Counted from the stretch's first letter, positions 31,359-41,277 are shown. The stretch: 64,000 bases of DNA from Bacillus wiedmannii (GCF_001583695.1 NZ_LOBC01000012.1:1-64000), one strand, 5' to 3'. Notes: generated by a model not told the origin, from the sequence alone. Made by a program: numbers and translations.

Positions 31359-31649
31359 GTGTCAAGAATTTCCGTTGAGAATGTAAAGCACGTAGCACAT
31401 TTAGCACGTCTTGCAATTACTGATCAAGAAGCTGAAAAATTTCAAAAACAACTAGATGCAATTGTTACATTTGCAGAACAGTTAAATGAATTAGATACAA
31501 CTGATGTAAAACCAACAACTCATGTATTAACTATGAAAAATGTTATGCGTGAAGATGTACCAGAAAAAGGTTTACCAGTTGAAGAAGTATTAAAAAATGC
31601 ACCGGATCACAAAGATAATCAAATCCGTGTTCCAGCAGTATTAGAATAG
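31359..31649 (+). CDS. gatC: aspartyl/glutamyl-tRNA amidotransferase subunit C
   Basis: 96-residue subunit of GatCAB, which converts Glu-tRNA(Gln) and, where needed, Asp-tRNA(Asn) to the amidated forms. GatC wraps around the GatA-GatB interface. The sequence begins [20 protein letters not shown], the family opening, and ends in [13 protein letters not shown] start after TATGGAGGTGG. Confidence 0.95.
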
Positions 31650-31664
31650 AGGAGGGGAATTTCG

Positions 31665-33122
31665 ATGTCATTATTTGATCATTCAGTATCAGAGTTACAT
31701 AAGAAATTAAACAACAAAGAAATTTCCGTTACGGATTTAGTAGAAGAATCTTACAAACGTATTGCGGATGTTGAAGATAACGTAAAAGCTTTTCTTACAT
31801 TAGATGAAGAAAACGCACGCGCGAAAGCGAAAGAATTAGACGCAAAAATTGGTGCTGAAGATAATGGTTTATTATTCGGTATGCCAATTGGTGTAAAAGA
31901 TAACATTGTAACTAACGGTCTTCGTACAACTTGTGCGAGCAAAATGTTAGCAAACTTTGATCCAATTTATGATGCAACAGTTGTGCAAAAGCTAAAAGCT
32001 GCTGACACAGTTACAATCGGTAAGTTAAATATGGACGAGTTCGCAATGGGTTCTTCAAATGAAAACTCAGGTTTCTACGCTACGAAAAATCCATGGAACT
32101 TAGATTACGTTCCAGGCGGATCTAGTGGTGGTTCTGCAGCAGCTGTAGCAGCAGGAGAAGTATTATTCTCTCTAGGTTCTGATACGGGTGGTTCTATCCG
32201 TCAGCCAGCTGCATATTGCGGCGTTGTAGGTTTAAAACCAACTTACGGACGCGTATCTCGTTATGGATTAGTAGCATTCGCATCTTCACTTGACCAAATC
32301 GGACCGATTACACGTACAGTAGAAGATAATGCATACTTATTACAAGCTATTTCAGGTATTGACCGTATGGATGCAACTTCTGCTAACGTTGAAGTAGGAA
32401 ACTACTTAGCTGGTTTAACAGGCGACGTTAAAGGTTTACGCATTGCTGTACCGAAAGAATACTTAGGAGAAGGTGTTGGCGAAGAAGCTCGTGAGTCAGT
32501 ACTAGCTGCTTTAAAAGTATTAGAAGGTATGGGCGCAACTTGGGAGGAAGTATCTCTTCCACACTCTAAATACGCTCTAGCAACGTATTACTTATTATCT
32601 TCTTCTGAAGCATCTGCTAACCTTTCACGCTTTGATGGCGTACGTTACGGTGTTCGTTCTGATAATGTAAATAATTTATTAGACCTTTACAAAAACACAC
32701 GTAGCGAAGGTTTTGGTGATGAAGTAAAACGTCGTATTATGCTTGGTACATTTGCACTTAGCTCTGGTTACTATGATGCGTACTACAAGAAAGCACAACA
32801 AGTACGTACATTAATTAAAAACGACTTTGAAAATGTATTTGCTAACTACGATGTTATTATTGGACCAACAACGCCAACTCCGGCATTTAAAGTGGGCGAA
32901 AAAGTTGATGATCCAATGACAATGTATGCAAATGACATTTTAACAATCCCAGTAAACTTAGCGGGTGTTCCAGCGATTTCTGTTCCATGTGGATTCGGTG
33001 CTAACAACATGCCACTTGGTCTACAAATCATTGGTAAACACTTCGATGAAGCGACAATTTACCGCGTTGCACATGCGTTTGAGCAAGCAACAGACTATCA
33101 TACAAAAAAAGCAAGTCTGTAA
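31665..33122 (+). CDS. gatA: aspartyl/glutamyl-tRNA amidotransferase subunit A
   Basis: 485-residue glutaminase subunit of the amidase-signature family. The Ser-cisSer-Lys triad is complete: Lys78 (GVKDN), Ser153 (GGSSGGS) and Ser177 ([10 protein letters not shown]). It releases ammonia from glutamine and channels it to GatB. GAGGAGGGG precedes the ATG; it lies 15 nt after gatC. Confidence 0.97.
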   Translation: MSLFDHSVSELHKKLNNKEISVTDLVEESYKRIADVEDNVKAFLTLDEENARAKAKELDAKIGAEDNGLLFGMPIGVKDNIVTNGLRTTCASKMLANFDPIYDATVVQKLKAADTVTIGKLNMDEFAMGSSNENSGFYATKNPWNLDYVPGGSSGGSAAAVAAGEVLFSLGSDTGGSIRQPAAYCGVVGLKPTYGRVSRYGLVAFASSLDQIGPITRTVEDNAYLLQAISGIDRMDATSANVEVGNYLAGLTGDVKGLRIAVPKEYLGEGVGEEARESVLAALKVLEGMGATWEEVSLPHSKYALATYYLLSSSEASANLSRFDGVRYGVRSDNVNNLLDLYKNTRSEGFGDEVKRRIMLGTFALSSGYYDAYYKKAQQVRTLIKNDFENVFANYDVIIGPTTPTPAFKVGEKVDDPMTMYANDILTIPVNLAGVPAISVPCGFGANNMPLGLQIIGKHFDEATIYRVAHAFEQATDYHTKKASL

Positions 33123-33136
33123 GGAGGCGAGCATAG

Positions 33137-34564
33137 ATGAATTTAGAAACAATTATTGGTTTAGAGGTTCACGTTGAGTTAAAAACAAATTCGAAAATTT
33201 TCTCTGCGAGTCCAACAGAATTCGGAGCGGAGCCAAATACACAAACAAGTGTAATTGACTTAGGATACCCAGGGGTACTTCCTACTTTAAATAAAGAAGC
33301 AGTTAACTTTGCAATGAAAGCTGCAATGGCATTAAACTGTGAAATCGCAACGGAAACGAAGTTCGACCGTAAAAACTATTTCTACCCAGATAATCCGAAA
33401 GCTTACCAAATTTCTCAATTCGATAAGCCAATTGGTGAAAATGGTTGGATTGAAATTGAAGTAGACGGTAAAAAGAAACGTATCGGTATTACACGTCTTC
33501 ATTTAGAAGAAGATGCTGGTAAATCAACGCATACAGCTGATGGTTCATTAGTAGACTACAACCGTCAAGGTATGCCTTTAATCGAGATCGTATCTGAGCC
33601 AGATATGCGTACGCCAGAAGAAGCATATGCATACTTAGAGAAGTTAAAATCAATCATTCAATACACTGGCGTATCTGATTGTAAGATGGAAGAAGGTTCC
33701 TTGCGTTGTGATGCGAACATTTCCCTTCGTCCAGTTGGACAAGAGAAGTTCGGTACAAAAGCGGAACTGAAAAACTTAAACTCATTCACTTACGTACAAA
33801 AAGGTCTTGAGCACGAGCAAGTGCGCCAAGAGAAAGAATTGTTATCTGGTGGTATCATCCAACAAGAAACACGTCGTTATGATGAAGCAACGAAGAAAAC
33901 AATCTTAATGCGTGTGAAAGAAGGATCTGACGATTACCGTTACTTCCCAGAGCCAGACTTAGTTGAACTTTACATCGATGATGAGTGGAAAGAAGAAATT
34001 CGTGCTTCGATTCCAGAACTTCCAGATGCACGTAAAGCTCGCTACGTTGCAGAAATTGGCTTACCTGCTTATGATGCACACGTATTAACATTAACGAAAG
34101 AAATGTCTGATTTCTTTGAAGCTGCAATTGCAGACGGTGCTGATGCGAAATTAACATCAAACTGGTTAATGGGTGAAGTGCTTGCATACTTAAACAAACA
34201 ACAAAAAGAATTAAAAGACGTTGCATTAACGCCTGCTGGTCTATCTAAAATGGTTCAATTAATTGAAAAAGGTACAATTTCTTCTAAAATCGCGAAGAAA
34301 GTATTTAACGAATTAATTGAAAAAGGTGGAGACCCAGAAGAAATCGTTAAAGCGAAAGGTCTTGTTCAAATTTCTGACGAGGGTACACTTCGTAAAGTTG
34401 TAACAGAAATTCTTGATAATAATGAGCAATCTATCGAAGACTTTAAAAACGGTAAAGACCGTGCAATTGGCTTCTTAGTTGGTCAAATTATGAAAGCTAC
34501 AAAAGGACAAGCAAATCCGCCGCTTGTTAACAAAATCTTACTTGAAGAGATTAATAAGCGATAA
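33137..34564 (+). CDS. gatB: aspartyl/glutamyl-tRNA amidotransferase subunit B
   Basis: 475-residue ATP-dependent kinase/amidase subunit that activates the misacylated tRNA. It begins with [17 protein letters not shown], shows the [14 protein letters not shown] motif, and ends with the C-terminal tail and YqeY-like domain ([24 protein letters not shown]). AAGGAGGCGAG precedes the ATG. It completes the gatCAB operon. Confidence 0.97.
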   Translation: MNLETIIGLEVHVELKTNSKIFSASPTEFGAEPNTQTSVIDLGYPGVLPTLNKEAVNFAMKAAMALNCEIATETKFDRKNYFYPDNPKAYQISQFDKPIGENGWIEIEVDGKKKRIGITRLHLEEDAGKSTHTADGSLVDYNRQGMPLIEIVSEPDMRTPEEAYAYLEKLKSIIQYTGVSDCKMEEGSLRCDANISLRPVGQEKFGTKAELKNLNSFTYVQKGLEHEQVRQEKELLSGGIIQQETRRYDEATKKTILMRVKEGSDDYRYFPEPDLVELYIDDEWKEEIRASIPELPDARKARYVAEIGLPAYDAHVLTLTKEMSDFFEAAIADGADAKLTSNWLMGEVLAYLNKQQKELKDVALTPAGLSKMVQLIEKGTISSKIAKKVFNELIEKGGDPEEIVKAKGLVQISDEGTLRKVVTEILDNNEQSIEDFKNGKDRAIGFLVGQIMKATKGQANPPLVNKILLEEINKR

Positions 34565-34589
34565 TAGTAGTAACTTTTAAAGATTAAGC

Positions 34590-34619
34590 AGAAAAACACC
34601 CGTACATGGGTGTTTTTCT
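34590..34619 (+). terminator. terminator of gatCAB
   Basis: AGAAAAACACCC pairs with GGGTGTTTTTCT around a 6-nt loop; the T-rich 3' arm provides the tract. Confidence 0.88.
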
Positions 34620-34621
34620 AG

Positions 34622-34678
34622 GTTAATCAAACGTTTGTTTAAATGAGAGAAGATCGTTTAAACAAACGTTTGATTAAC
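34622..34678. repeat. perfect 22-bp inverted repeat containing two CAAACGTTTG palindromes
   Basis: 34622-34643 is the exact complement of 34657-34678, with a 13-nt loop. Each arm holds the 10-bp palindrome CAAACGTTTG in an AATCAAACGTTTGTTTAAA context. Two symmetric sites of this form resemble paired operators of a TetR-type repressor, but no regulator gene is adjacent. No T-tract follows. Confidence 0.6.
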
Positions 34679-34705
34679 TGTCAAAAGTGGAAAAATGTTT
34701 GTATA

Positions 34706-34726
34706 GCAACTATGGTATGATAGTTG
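34706..34726 (+). other. 8-bp hairpin overlapping a possible -10
   Basis: GCAACTAT pairs with ATAGTTGC; the loop and arm contain TATGAT, which could be a -10 for the short reading frame that follows. The overlap of hairpin and promoter also fits an operator. Confidence 0.35.
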
Positions 34727-34742
34727 CAAAAAGGTGGGAATA

Positions 34743-34787
34743 ATGATAAATCTAGACATAGAGGTTTTTTTTCATCTCATGAAATAA
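34743..34787 (+). other. short reading frame with a good ribosome site, possibly frameshifted
   Basis: AAAAAGGTGGGAATA leads into an ATG with only 14 sense codons (MINLDIEVFFHLMK). It crosses an 8-T run. One extra T would open a 38-codon frame continuing SSHEIIDNYYSLYVNCC and ending near 34858. It may be a decayed small gene, a leader peptide or a slippage site. No homology is recognised. Confidence 0.3.
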
Positions 34788-35034
34788 TAGATAATTATTA
34801 TTCGTTATATGTAAATTGTTGTGAGGAAATAGATAGACATAAATTTTTTGTCAAATAAAACAAAACCATTGAAATGAATATTTACTTTTGATGGACTACA
34901 CGAATCGGGTTCTTACTGCCTGTTTGAGCGGGATAAAAGAAGGATAGGAAGATGAGAGGAGGTAGGCATAGGAATACTGAATAGAAGTTCGGTATGTTCT
35001 TTTTGATATATAAAGAAATTTCCTGTGCTAATAA
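34788..35034. other. leader region of dgkB, no gene seen
   Basis: AT-rich sequence followed by a more GC-balanced stretch (34890-34930). A strong GAGGAGGT at 34956-34963 is not followed by ATG, GTG or TTG at suitable distance. No recognised riboswitch. Confidence 0.4.
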
Positions 35035-35940
35035 ATGATGAAACGAGCAAGAATTATTTATAATCCTACTTCTGGGCGCGAGCTATTTAAGAAGAGCTTA
35101 CCGGAAGTATTACAAAAATTAGAACAAGCTGGATATGAAGCGTCTTGTCATGCGACAACTGGTCCTGGAGATGCGACTGTGGCAGCTAGGCAAGCTGCGG
35201 ATCGTAAGTTTGATGTTGTTATCGCAGCTGGTGGTGATGGTACATTAAATGAAGTGGTGAACGGTTTAGTAGGACATGAACATCGTCCAAAGTTTGGAAT
35301 TATTCCAGTTGGAACGACAAATGATTTTGCGCGTGCGATCGGTGTACCTCGTGCTATTGAAGAGGCTGCGGATATTATTTGTGAAGGAAAAACAGTTCCG
35401 TTAGATCTTGGTAGAGCAAATGATACATATTTCATTAATATCGCTGGTGGCGGCCGTATTACAGAATTAACATATGAAGTACCAAGTAAGCTAAAGACAG
35501 TATTAGGACAACTTGCTTATTATTTAAAAGGTATTGAAATGTTACCGTCATTACATCCAACATATGTTGAAATTGAGTATGATGGAAAATTACTACAAGA
35601 AGAAATTACGATGTTTTTAATTACGAATACTCGTTCAGTGGGCGGTTTTGAAAAAGTAGCACCATATGCATCAATTAATGATGGATTATTTGATTTATTA
35701 GTGCTGAAAAAAGGTTCTATCGCTGACTTAATTAAAGCAGCAACACAAGCGCAGCGTGGTGAACATATTAACAATCCAAAAGTACTATACACACAAGCAA
35801 ATCGAATTAAAGTGCATTCACCAGATAAACTAATGATTAACTTAGACGGTGAATACGGTGGAGATGCACCGATGGAATTCGAAAATATATATCATTGTCT
35901 TGAACTATTTGTTCCTGAACAACAAGAGGATGCCCTGTAA
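35035..35940 (+). CDS. dgkB: diacylglycerol kinase DgkB
   Basis: 301-residue soluble lipid kinase of the DAGK catalytic family that phosphorylates diacylglycerol released during lipoteichoic acid synthesis. It shows IIYNPTSGRE, the nucleotide-binding GGDGTLNEVVNG, GIIPVGTTNDFARA and MINLDGEYGG. As in B. subtilis (yerQ) it follows gatB. Tandem ATG codons lie at 35035 and 35038 with an in-frame stop just upstream, but the ribosome site is weak, which is unusual beside the strong sites of neighbours. Confidence 0.94.
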   Translation: MMKRARIIYNPTSGRELFKKSLPEVLQKLEQAGYEASCHATTGPGDATVAARQAADRKFDVVIAAGGDGTLNEVVNGLVGHEHRPKFGIIPVGTTNDFARAIGVPRAIEEAADIICEGKTVPLDLGRANDTYFINIAGGGRITELTYEVPSKLKTVLGQLAYYLKGIEMLPSLHPTYVEIEYDGKLLQEEITMFLITNTRSVGGFEKVAPYASINDGLFDLLVLKKGSIADLIKAATQAQRGEHINNPKVLYTQANRIKVHSPDKLMINLDGEYGGDAPMEFENIYHCLELFVPEQQEDAL

Positions 35941-35955
35941 AGGCATCCTTTTTAT
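35927..35955 (+). terminator. terminator of dgkB
   Basis: AGGATGCC pairs with GGCATCCT; the stop codon is in the loop and TTTTTATT follows. Confidence 0.88.
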
Positions 35956-36077
35956 TATATAGAAGAATTGTAAATTGGAAGTTAGTTTGATTTTTATGGT
36001 ATTTTTACAATTCGTTTATTTTATATCCATATTTTATTGGTACACTGGAGGAGATAAGAGACGAGAGGTAGGGTGCT

Positions 36078-36824
36078 ATGGAGAAGGTAAAGGCAATACT
36101 ATTTGATAAAGATGGGACATTAATGGATTTTCATTCAATTTGGATAAAAGTAGCTGAAGAGCTTGTCGCTGAATGTATAAAATTATATCAACTCCCACAG
36201 TCAATGCAGCAGGATTTATTAAAAGAGATCGGTGTGGATGGGGCATTTGTTCATCCTCGTAGTGCAATAGCTGCTGGAACAAGCCTCGATGTAGCAAAGG
36301 GGCTTTGTAAGTATATTGCGTCATCTAAGGAAGAGGAGATGCATGAGTGGGTAAGTGAAAAATTATTTTCGCTTATGTACGAGTACCGCTCCCATATGAG
36401 AATGACAGCAGATTTACCGAGAATTTTACAAGGTTTAAAGGATAGAGGATTTATTTTAGGTGTTGTTACAGCGGATGATTTCGCGCCGACAGAATTATTT
36501 TTAAAACAATATCAATTAGAATCTTTTTTTGATTATGTTGTGGCTTCAGATACGTTTCCGGCACAGAAACCTGATAAAAGAATTGTAGAATCCTTTTGTG
36601 AAAAGTTTCATTTAGAGGCATGTGAAGTAGCGGTCGTAGGGGATACGCCAACAGATTTGTATTTAGCTAAGAACGGTGGCGATTGCTATGCAATTGGAGT
36701 ACTGTCTGGTACAGGAGATCGTCAAACGTTAGAACCACTTGCGGATTTAGTAGTACAATCTGTTGGGGAGTTTATTTCTCATTCGGGTGAGTTGATTTGG
36801 GAACAAGGAAAGTCTAATGTGTAA
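36078..36824 (+). CDS. HAD-superfamily phosphatase (phosphoglycolate-phosphatase-like)
   Basis: 248 residues with all four HAD motifs: DKDGT at 10-14 (nucleophile and acid Asp), the VVTADD threonine region, the lysine in AQKPDKRIV, and VVGDTPTDLYLAKNGG with acidic residues. A helical cap lies between motifs I and II, typical of the Gph/PGMB-like group. The substrate cannot be determined. GAGAGGTAGGG precedes the ATG. Monocistronic. Confidence 0.88.
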   Translation: MEKVKAILFDKDGTLMDFHSIWIKVAEELVAECIKLYQLPQSMQQDLLKEIGVDGAFVHPRSAIAAGTSLDVAKGLCKYIASSKEEEMHEWVSEKLFSLMYEYRSHMRMTADLPRILQGLKDRGFILGVVTADDFAPTELFLKQYQLESFFDYVVASDTFPAQKPDKRIVESFCEKFHLEACEVAVVGDTPTDLYLAKNGGDCYAIGVLSGTGDRQTLEPLADLVVQSVGEFISHSGELIWEQGKSNV

Positions 36825-36831
36825 GGAAAAT

Positions 36832-36875
36832 AAGTCTATAAGGACTCTTAAAGAGTCTTTATAGACTTATTTTTT
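36832..36875 (+). terminator. terminator of the HAD phosphatase gene
   Basis: An 18-bp stem (AAGTCTATAAGGACTCTT and complement, one G-U) followed by T6. Confidence 0.93.
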
Positions 36876-36919
36876 ATGTCGACATAGAAGGCATGTAGGA
36901 TGAATGTTGGAAAAGAATG

Positions 36920-36936
36920 TTGGCATACATTTTGCA
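36920..36936 (+). promoter_or_regulatory. sigma-54 (SigL) -24/-12 promoter of gabT
   Basis: TTGGCATACATTTTGCA matches the -24/-12 consensus (TGGCAY-N5-TTGCA) with correct GG-to-GC spacing. The start point should fall near 36947. The neighbouring gabR encodes a sigma-54 activator, and published work on the B. thuringiensis gab cluster reports SigL control. Confidence 0.9.
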
Positions 36937-36978
36937 ATGAAAAGAGAAAACAATGTAAAGAAAAGGATGGGGTACGTA

Positions 36979-38343
36979 ATGAACATAAAAAAATTTGCTA
37001 AAGTAAATGAACAAATTCCTGGACCGAAAGCAGCGTCTTTATTAGAACGCCGCCAAAATATAGTACCAAAAGGAGTAAGTAACGGCATCCCAACGTTTGT
37101 ACAATCTGCAAATGGTGCTCTTGTAACAGATGTTGATGGCAATCAGTACATTGATTTCGCGGGAGCAATTGGAACAATTAACGTAGGACATTGTCATCCA
37201 GCTGTTAAAGAAGCGCTTCATAAACAAGTAGATCAATACATTCATACTGGATTTAATGTCATGATGTATGAGCCATATATTGAATTAGCAGAAAAACTTG
37301 CGGCATTAGCGCCAGGAAGTTTTGATAAGCAAGTACTATTTTTAAATAGTGGTGCAGAAGCGGTTGAGAATGCGGTGAAAATCGCTCGTAAATATACAAA
37401 AAGACCTGGTATTATCGCATTTTCTAAAGGTTTCCACGGACGTACATTAATGACAATGACGATGACAAGTAAAGTAAAACCATATAAATTTGGATTTGGC
37501 CCATTTGCACCGGAAGTATATAAAGCGCCATTCCCTTACGAATATCGTCGCCCAGAAGGACTAACTGAAGAGCAGTACGATGACTATATGATTGAAGAGT
37601 TTAAGAATTTCTTCATATCAGAAGTAGCACCAGAAACAATTGCAGCCGTTGTTATGGAACCTGTTCAAGGGGAAGGCGGATTTATCGTTCCAAGTAAGAA
37701 GTTTGTGCAAGCAGTACGTAATATTTGTTTAGAACACGGCATCTTATTTGTAGCGGATGAAATTCAAACAGGATTTAGCCGTACAGGAAAGTATTTTGCC
37801 ATTGATCATTATGATGTCATTCCAGATTTAATTACGGTATCTAAATCATTAGGCGCTGGTGTACCGATTAGTGGTGTTATTGGGCGTAAGGAAATTATGA
37901 ATGAGTCTGCACCGGGAGAGCTTGGTGGAACGTATGCAGGAAGCCCACTAGGATGTGCGGCAGCATTAGCAGTACTTGATGTAATAGAAAAAGAGAATTT
38001 AAATGATAGAGCGATAGAATTAGGAAAAGTCGTAATGAATCGATTTGAAGAGATGAAAAATAAATATAATTGCATCGGTGATGTGCGCGGTTTAGGAGCG
38101 ATGTGTGCATTCGAGCTCGTTCAAGACCGTAAGACGAAAGCGCCTGATAAAACAGTAGCGTCTAATTTATGTGCAGAAGCAAATAAACGCGGATTACTTC
38201 TACTATCAGCAGGAACATATGGAAATGTTATTCGTGTGTTAATGCCATTAGTGATTACAGATGAGCAACTTGAAGAAGGGTTAATAATAATTGAAGAATC
38301 ATTGCAAGTCTGTTATGAGAAAGCAAATACTGCTCGTGTTTAA
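36979..38343 (+). CDS. gabT: 4-aminobutyrate aminotransferase GabT
   Basis: 454-residue class III PLP transaminase moving the amino group of GABA to 2-oxoglutarate to give succinic semialdehyde. It shows NSGAEAVENAVKIAR, the PLP-phosphate segment SKGFHGRTLMTM, FVADEIQTGFSRTG and Schiff-base Lys289 in VSKSLGAG. The ATG at 36979 follows AAAGGATGGGG; the in-frame ATG at 36904 lies upstream of the sigma-54 start site and cannot be used. First gene of the gabTRD cluster. Confidence 0.95.
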   Translation: MNIKKFAKVNEQIPGPKAASLLERRQNIVPKGVSNGIPTFVQSANGALVTDVDGNQYIDFAGAIGTINVGHCHPAVKEALHKQVDQYIHTGFNVMMYEPYIELAEKLAALAPGSFDKQVLFLNSGAEAVENAVKIARKYTKRPGIIAFSKGFHGRTLMTMTMTSKVKPYKFGFGPFAPEVYKAPFPYEYRRPEGLTEEQYDDYMIEEFKNFFISEVAPETIAAVVMEPVQGEGGFIVPSKKFVQAVRNICLEHGILFVADEIQTGFSRTGKYFAIDHYDVIPDLITVSKSLGAGVPISGVIGRKEIMNESAPGELGGTYAGSPLGCAAALAVLDVIEKENLNDRAIELGKVVMNRFEEMKNKYNCIGDVRGLGAMCAFELVQDRKTKAPDKTVASNLCAEANKRGLLLLSAGTYGNVIRVLMPLVITDEQLEEGLIIIEESLQVCYEKANTARV

Positions 38344-38397
38344 AAGCTAAATAATAAATCGCAAACATTCTAGCTGACTCTATATAAAATGCAGAAA

Positions 38398-38429
38398 ATT
38401 CACTTTATAATAAAGGTAGTGAAGTGAAT
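38398..38429. promoter_or_regulatory. inverted repeat around a TATAAT upstream of gabR
   Basis: ATTCACTT (38398-38405) and AAGTGAAT (38422-38429) flank a TATAAT (38406-38411). This could be the gabR promoter with an operator across it. No convincing -35 is visible, so the call is weak. Confidence 0.35.
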
Positions 38430-38458
38430 CGATGGATTGAAAGTTAGGGGTGGCTAGG

Positions 38459-39826
38459 ATGGTTGGAGAAAAGGAACGAGTGTTAATGGATTTACAAGAT
38501 GTATTTGAATATGCGTTTGACGAAATTTTTGTAACTGACGAAAAGGGAATCGTTGTGCGTGTAAATAGTACATGTGAAGGGCACTATCAATTAGCTGCTA
38601 AAGAGTTAGTAGGTAAGCATGTAAAAGAGTTGCAGAAGGATGGTATCTTTTATCCATCGGCAACGTTAGAAGTAATTGAAAAAAAGAGACCGATTGAACT
38701 CGTTCAAACGACAAAATCAGGAGAGTATTTACATGTTCGTACAAGGCCTGTTTTTGACGATGAGGGGAATTTAAGAAGAGTAATTAGTTATTCTCGTGAT
38801 CTTACAGAGCTCTACCAATTACGTCAAAAGGTAGAGGAAATGGATAATCAGTTAAAAACATATAAAAAAGAATTAAGAGAAACATATGAACATGAAGGAC
38901 TTATTTTTAAAAGTATCGCTATGCAAAAAATAGTCGAGACAATCAAGAAAGTATCCGTGGTAGATAGTACAGTTCTCGTTTTAGGTGAGACAGGAGTAGG
39001 GAAGAGTCGATTAGTACGTCATTTACATGAAGTGAGTAACAGGAAGAATGAAAGTTTCCATGAAATTAATTGTGCGGCATTGCCAACGAATTTAATTGAA
39101 TCAGAGCTTTTTGGATACTCAGGTGGATCTTTTACAGGTGCGAATCGTGAAGGGAAAAAGGGATTATTAGAATCAGCTCATAAAGGAACTCTTTTCTTAG
39201 ATGAAATTGGCGAAATGCCACTTGAAATTCAAGCGAAACTTTTGCAAGTGTTGCAAGAAAAAACGTTCCGCCCTATTGGCGGAAGAGAATTAAAAAAAGT
39301 GGATGTTAGAATTGTAGCGGCAACAAATCGAGATTTAAGTATGATGGTGAAACAAGGAACATTCCGGAAAGATTTATATTATCGTCTGAATGTCATTCCA
39401 ATTTTAATTCCGCCACTCAGGGAAAGAACCGAAGACATTTTGCCGCTCATTTATCATTATTTACAGCACTTTAACGAGAAATATGGCCGGAATGTAAAAT
39501 TAGCACCTAGCACATTACAAATGTTTGTTGGTTACCCGTGGGAAGGAAATAATAGAGAAATTGAAAATGTGATTGAGAGAATTGTTATAACTGCTGATGA
39601 TATCGTTACGATAGAAGATTTGCCAATAGCGATGCAAGAATCAACGGTTGAACAGTCCGGCCAAAGTCTCTATAAAATGTTAGAAGAAGTAGAACGTAAT
39701 ATTATTTTGAAAGCATATAAAACATATGGATCGAGTTATAAAGTAGCGGAGTTTTTAAAAATAAGTCAATCTGCTGCCACTAGGAAGATAAAGAAACTTA
39801 TAGAGGAGGAAGAAAACATTGGATAA
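38459..39826 (+). CDS. gabR: sigma-54-dependent activator GabR with PAS sensor
   Basis: 455 residues. An N-terminal PAS domain (about 10-120; FEYAFDEIFVTDEKGIVVRVN) is followed by a short coiled coil, then the AAA+ core with Walker A GETGVGKS, the sigma-54 contact loop GSFTGA (223-228), Walker B LFLDEIGEMP, and a C-terminal Fis-type helix-turn-helix (VAEFLKISQSAATRKIKKL). The usual GAFTGA has Ala to Ser at its second residue. The ATG at 38459 is spaced for GGGGTGG; a GTG three codons upstream is possible. The PAS domain suggests ligand sensing inside the cell. Confidence 0.94.
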   Translation: MVGEKERVLMDLQDVFEYAFDEIFVTDEKGIVVRVNSTCEGHYQLAAKELVGKHVKELQKDGIFYPSATLEVIEKKRPIELVQTTKSGEYLHVRTRPVFDDEGNLRRVISYSRDLTELYQLRQKVEEMDNQLKTYKKELRETYEHEGLIFKSIAMQKIVETIKKVSVVDSTVLVLGETGVGKSRLVRHLHEVSNRKNESFHEINCAALPTNLIESELFGYSGGSFTGANREGKKGLLESAHKGTLFLDEIGEMPLEIQAKLLQVLQEKTFRPIGGRELKKVDVRIVAATNRDLSMMVKQGTFRKDLYYRLNVIPILIPPLRERTEDILPLIYHYLQHFNEKYGRNVKLAPSTLQMFVGYPWEGNNREIENVIERIVITADDIVTIEDLPIAMQESTVEQSGQSLYKMLEEVERNIILKAYKTYGSSYKVAEFLKISQSAATRKIKKLIEEEENIG

Positions 39827-41270
39827 AAAAGCGACGTTTGTAAATGTAGAGAAAAAGGCGATGTATATAAATGGTGAGTGGATTACATTGCAAGAACAAA
39901 TCGAAGTAAATAATCCAGCAACGAAGGAAATATTTGCGACGGTACCAAAGGGCGGGGTAACAGAGGCAAAGCAAGCTGTTGATGCTGCTCATGAAGCTTT
40001 TAAATCATGGTCTAAGTTAACAGCGGCAGACCGTGCAGTGAAGTTAAAAAAATGGTTCACACTTATTGATGAAAATAAAGAAGAGATTGCAGCGATCATG
40101 ACGAGGGAACAAGGAAAGCCGTTTGCAGAAGCACTTGGTGAAGTGAATTATGCAAATAGCTTTGTTGAATGGTATGCAGAAGAAGGAAAACGCGTATACG
40201 GTGAAATGATTCCTGCTTCTCATCCAAATAAACGTATTTTAGTTATGAAGCAACCAGTTGGGGTTATGGCAGCTATTACACCTTGGAATTTCCCGGCTGC
40301 TATGATTACGAGAAAGGTAGCTCCAGCGCTTGCAGCAGGATGTACAGCGGTTGTAAAACCTGCAAGTCAAACGCCGTTAACTGCGTTAAAATTAGCTGAA
40401 TTAGCCCATGAAGCGGACATTCCTAAAGGTGTAATAAACATTGTAACAGGTAGTGCGAAAGCAATTGCTGATACGTGGATGGAAGATGGACGTGTTCGAA
40501 AAGTTTCCTTTACAGGATCAACTGAGATTGGGAAAGAATTAATGGCTAGTGCTGCACAAACGATGAAAAAGGTTTCACTTGAGTTAGGTGGTCACGCGCC
40601 GTTTATTGTTATGAATGATGCGGACTTAGATAAAGCTGTAGAGGCGGTAATCGGTTCGAAATTCCGTAACGCAGGACAAACGTGTATATGTACAAACCGA
40701 GTATTTGTTCAGGAAGAAGTGTATGAAGTATTTGCAGAGAAGTTTCAAAAGGCAGTAGGGCAGTTAAAAGTAGGAGACGGCTTTGGTGACGGAACGACTG
40801 TAGGACCACTTATTGACGAGAATGCAGTTTCGAAAGTACAGGAACATATTGAAGATGCTATTCAAAAGGGTGGAACAGTTTTATATGGTGGCCAAAAGGT
40901 TGCAGAGCTAGATGGACACTTTATGCAACCAACTGTAATTGGATTGGCGAACGATACGATGCTTTGTATGAATGAAGAAACATTCGGACCAGTAGCACCA
41001 GTTGCGAAATTTAAAACGGTTGAAGAAGTAATCGAACGTGCAAATCATACACCATATGGCTTAGCTGCTTATATTTTCACAAAAGATATTAGTCAAGCAT
41101 TCCAAGTTAGCGAGGCATTAGAGTACGGTATTATCGGATTAAATGATGGACTTCCATCAGTTGCACAAGCACCGTTTGGTGGCTTTAAAGAAAGTGGTAT
41201 TGGCCGTGAAGGAGGGCATTTCGGTATCGAGGAATATTTAGAAATTAAATATATTTCATTAGGACTATAA
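39819..41270 (+). CDS. gabD: succinate-semialdehyde dehydrogenase GabD
   Basis: 483-residue NAD(P)-dependent aldehyde dehydrogenase completing GABA breakdown to succinate. It shows TPWNFPAAM, the glycine motif FTGSTEIGKELM, the general-base glutamate in LELGGHAPFIV and the nucleophile in NAGQTCICTNRVF. It starts at TTG (39819) behind AGAGGAGGAAG, overlapping the last codons of gabR, so it is coupled to the regulator. Confidence 0.94.
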   Translation: MDKKATFVNVEKKAMYINGEWITLQEQIEVNNPATKEIFATVPKGGVTEAKQAVDAAHEAFKSWSKLTAADRAVKLKKWFTLIDENKEEIAAIMTREQGKPFAEALGEVNYANSFVEWYAEEGKRVYGEMIPASHPNKRILVMKQPVGVMAAITPWNFPAAMITRKVAPALAAGCTAVVKPASQTPLTALKLAELAHEADIPKGVINIVTGSAKAIADTWMEDGRVRKVSFTGSTEIGKELMASAAQTMKKVSLELGGHAPFIVMNDADLDKAVEAVIGSKFRNAGQTCICTNRVFVQEEVYEVFAEKFQKAVGQLKVGDGFGDGTTVGPLIDENAVSKVQEHIEDAIQKGGTVLYGGQKVAELDGHFMQPTVIGLANDTMLCMNEETFGPVAPVAKFKTVEEVIERANHTPYGLAAYIFTKDISQAFQVSEALEYGIIGLNDGLPSVAQAPFGGFKESGIGREGGHFGIEEYLEIKYISLGL

Positions 41271-41277
41271 GTAGTAT

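Noticed and set aside
34956-34963. Strong GAGGAGGT ribosome-like site before dgkB
   Set aside because: No ATG, GTG or TTG follows at usable distance; dgkB itself starts more than 70 nt later.
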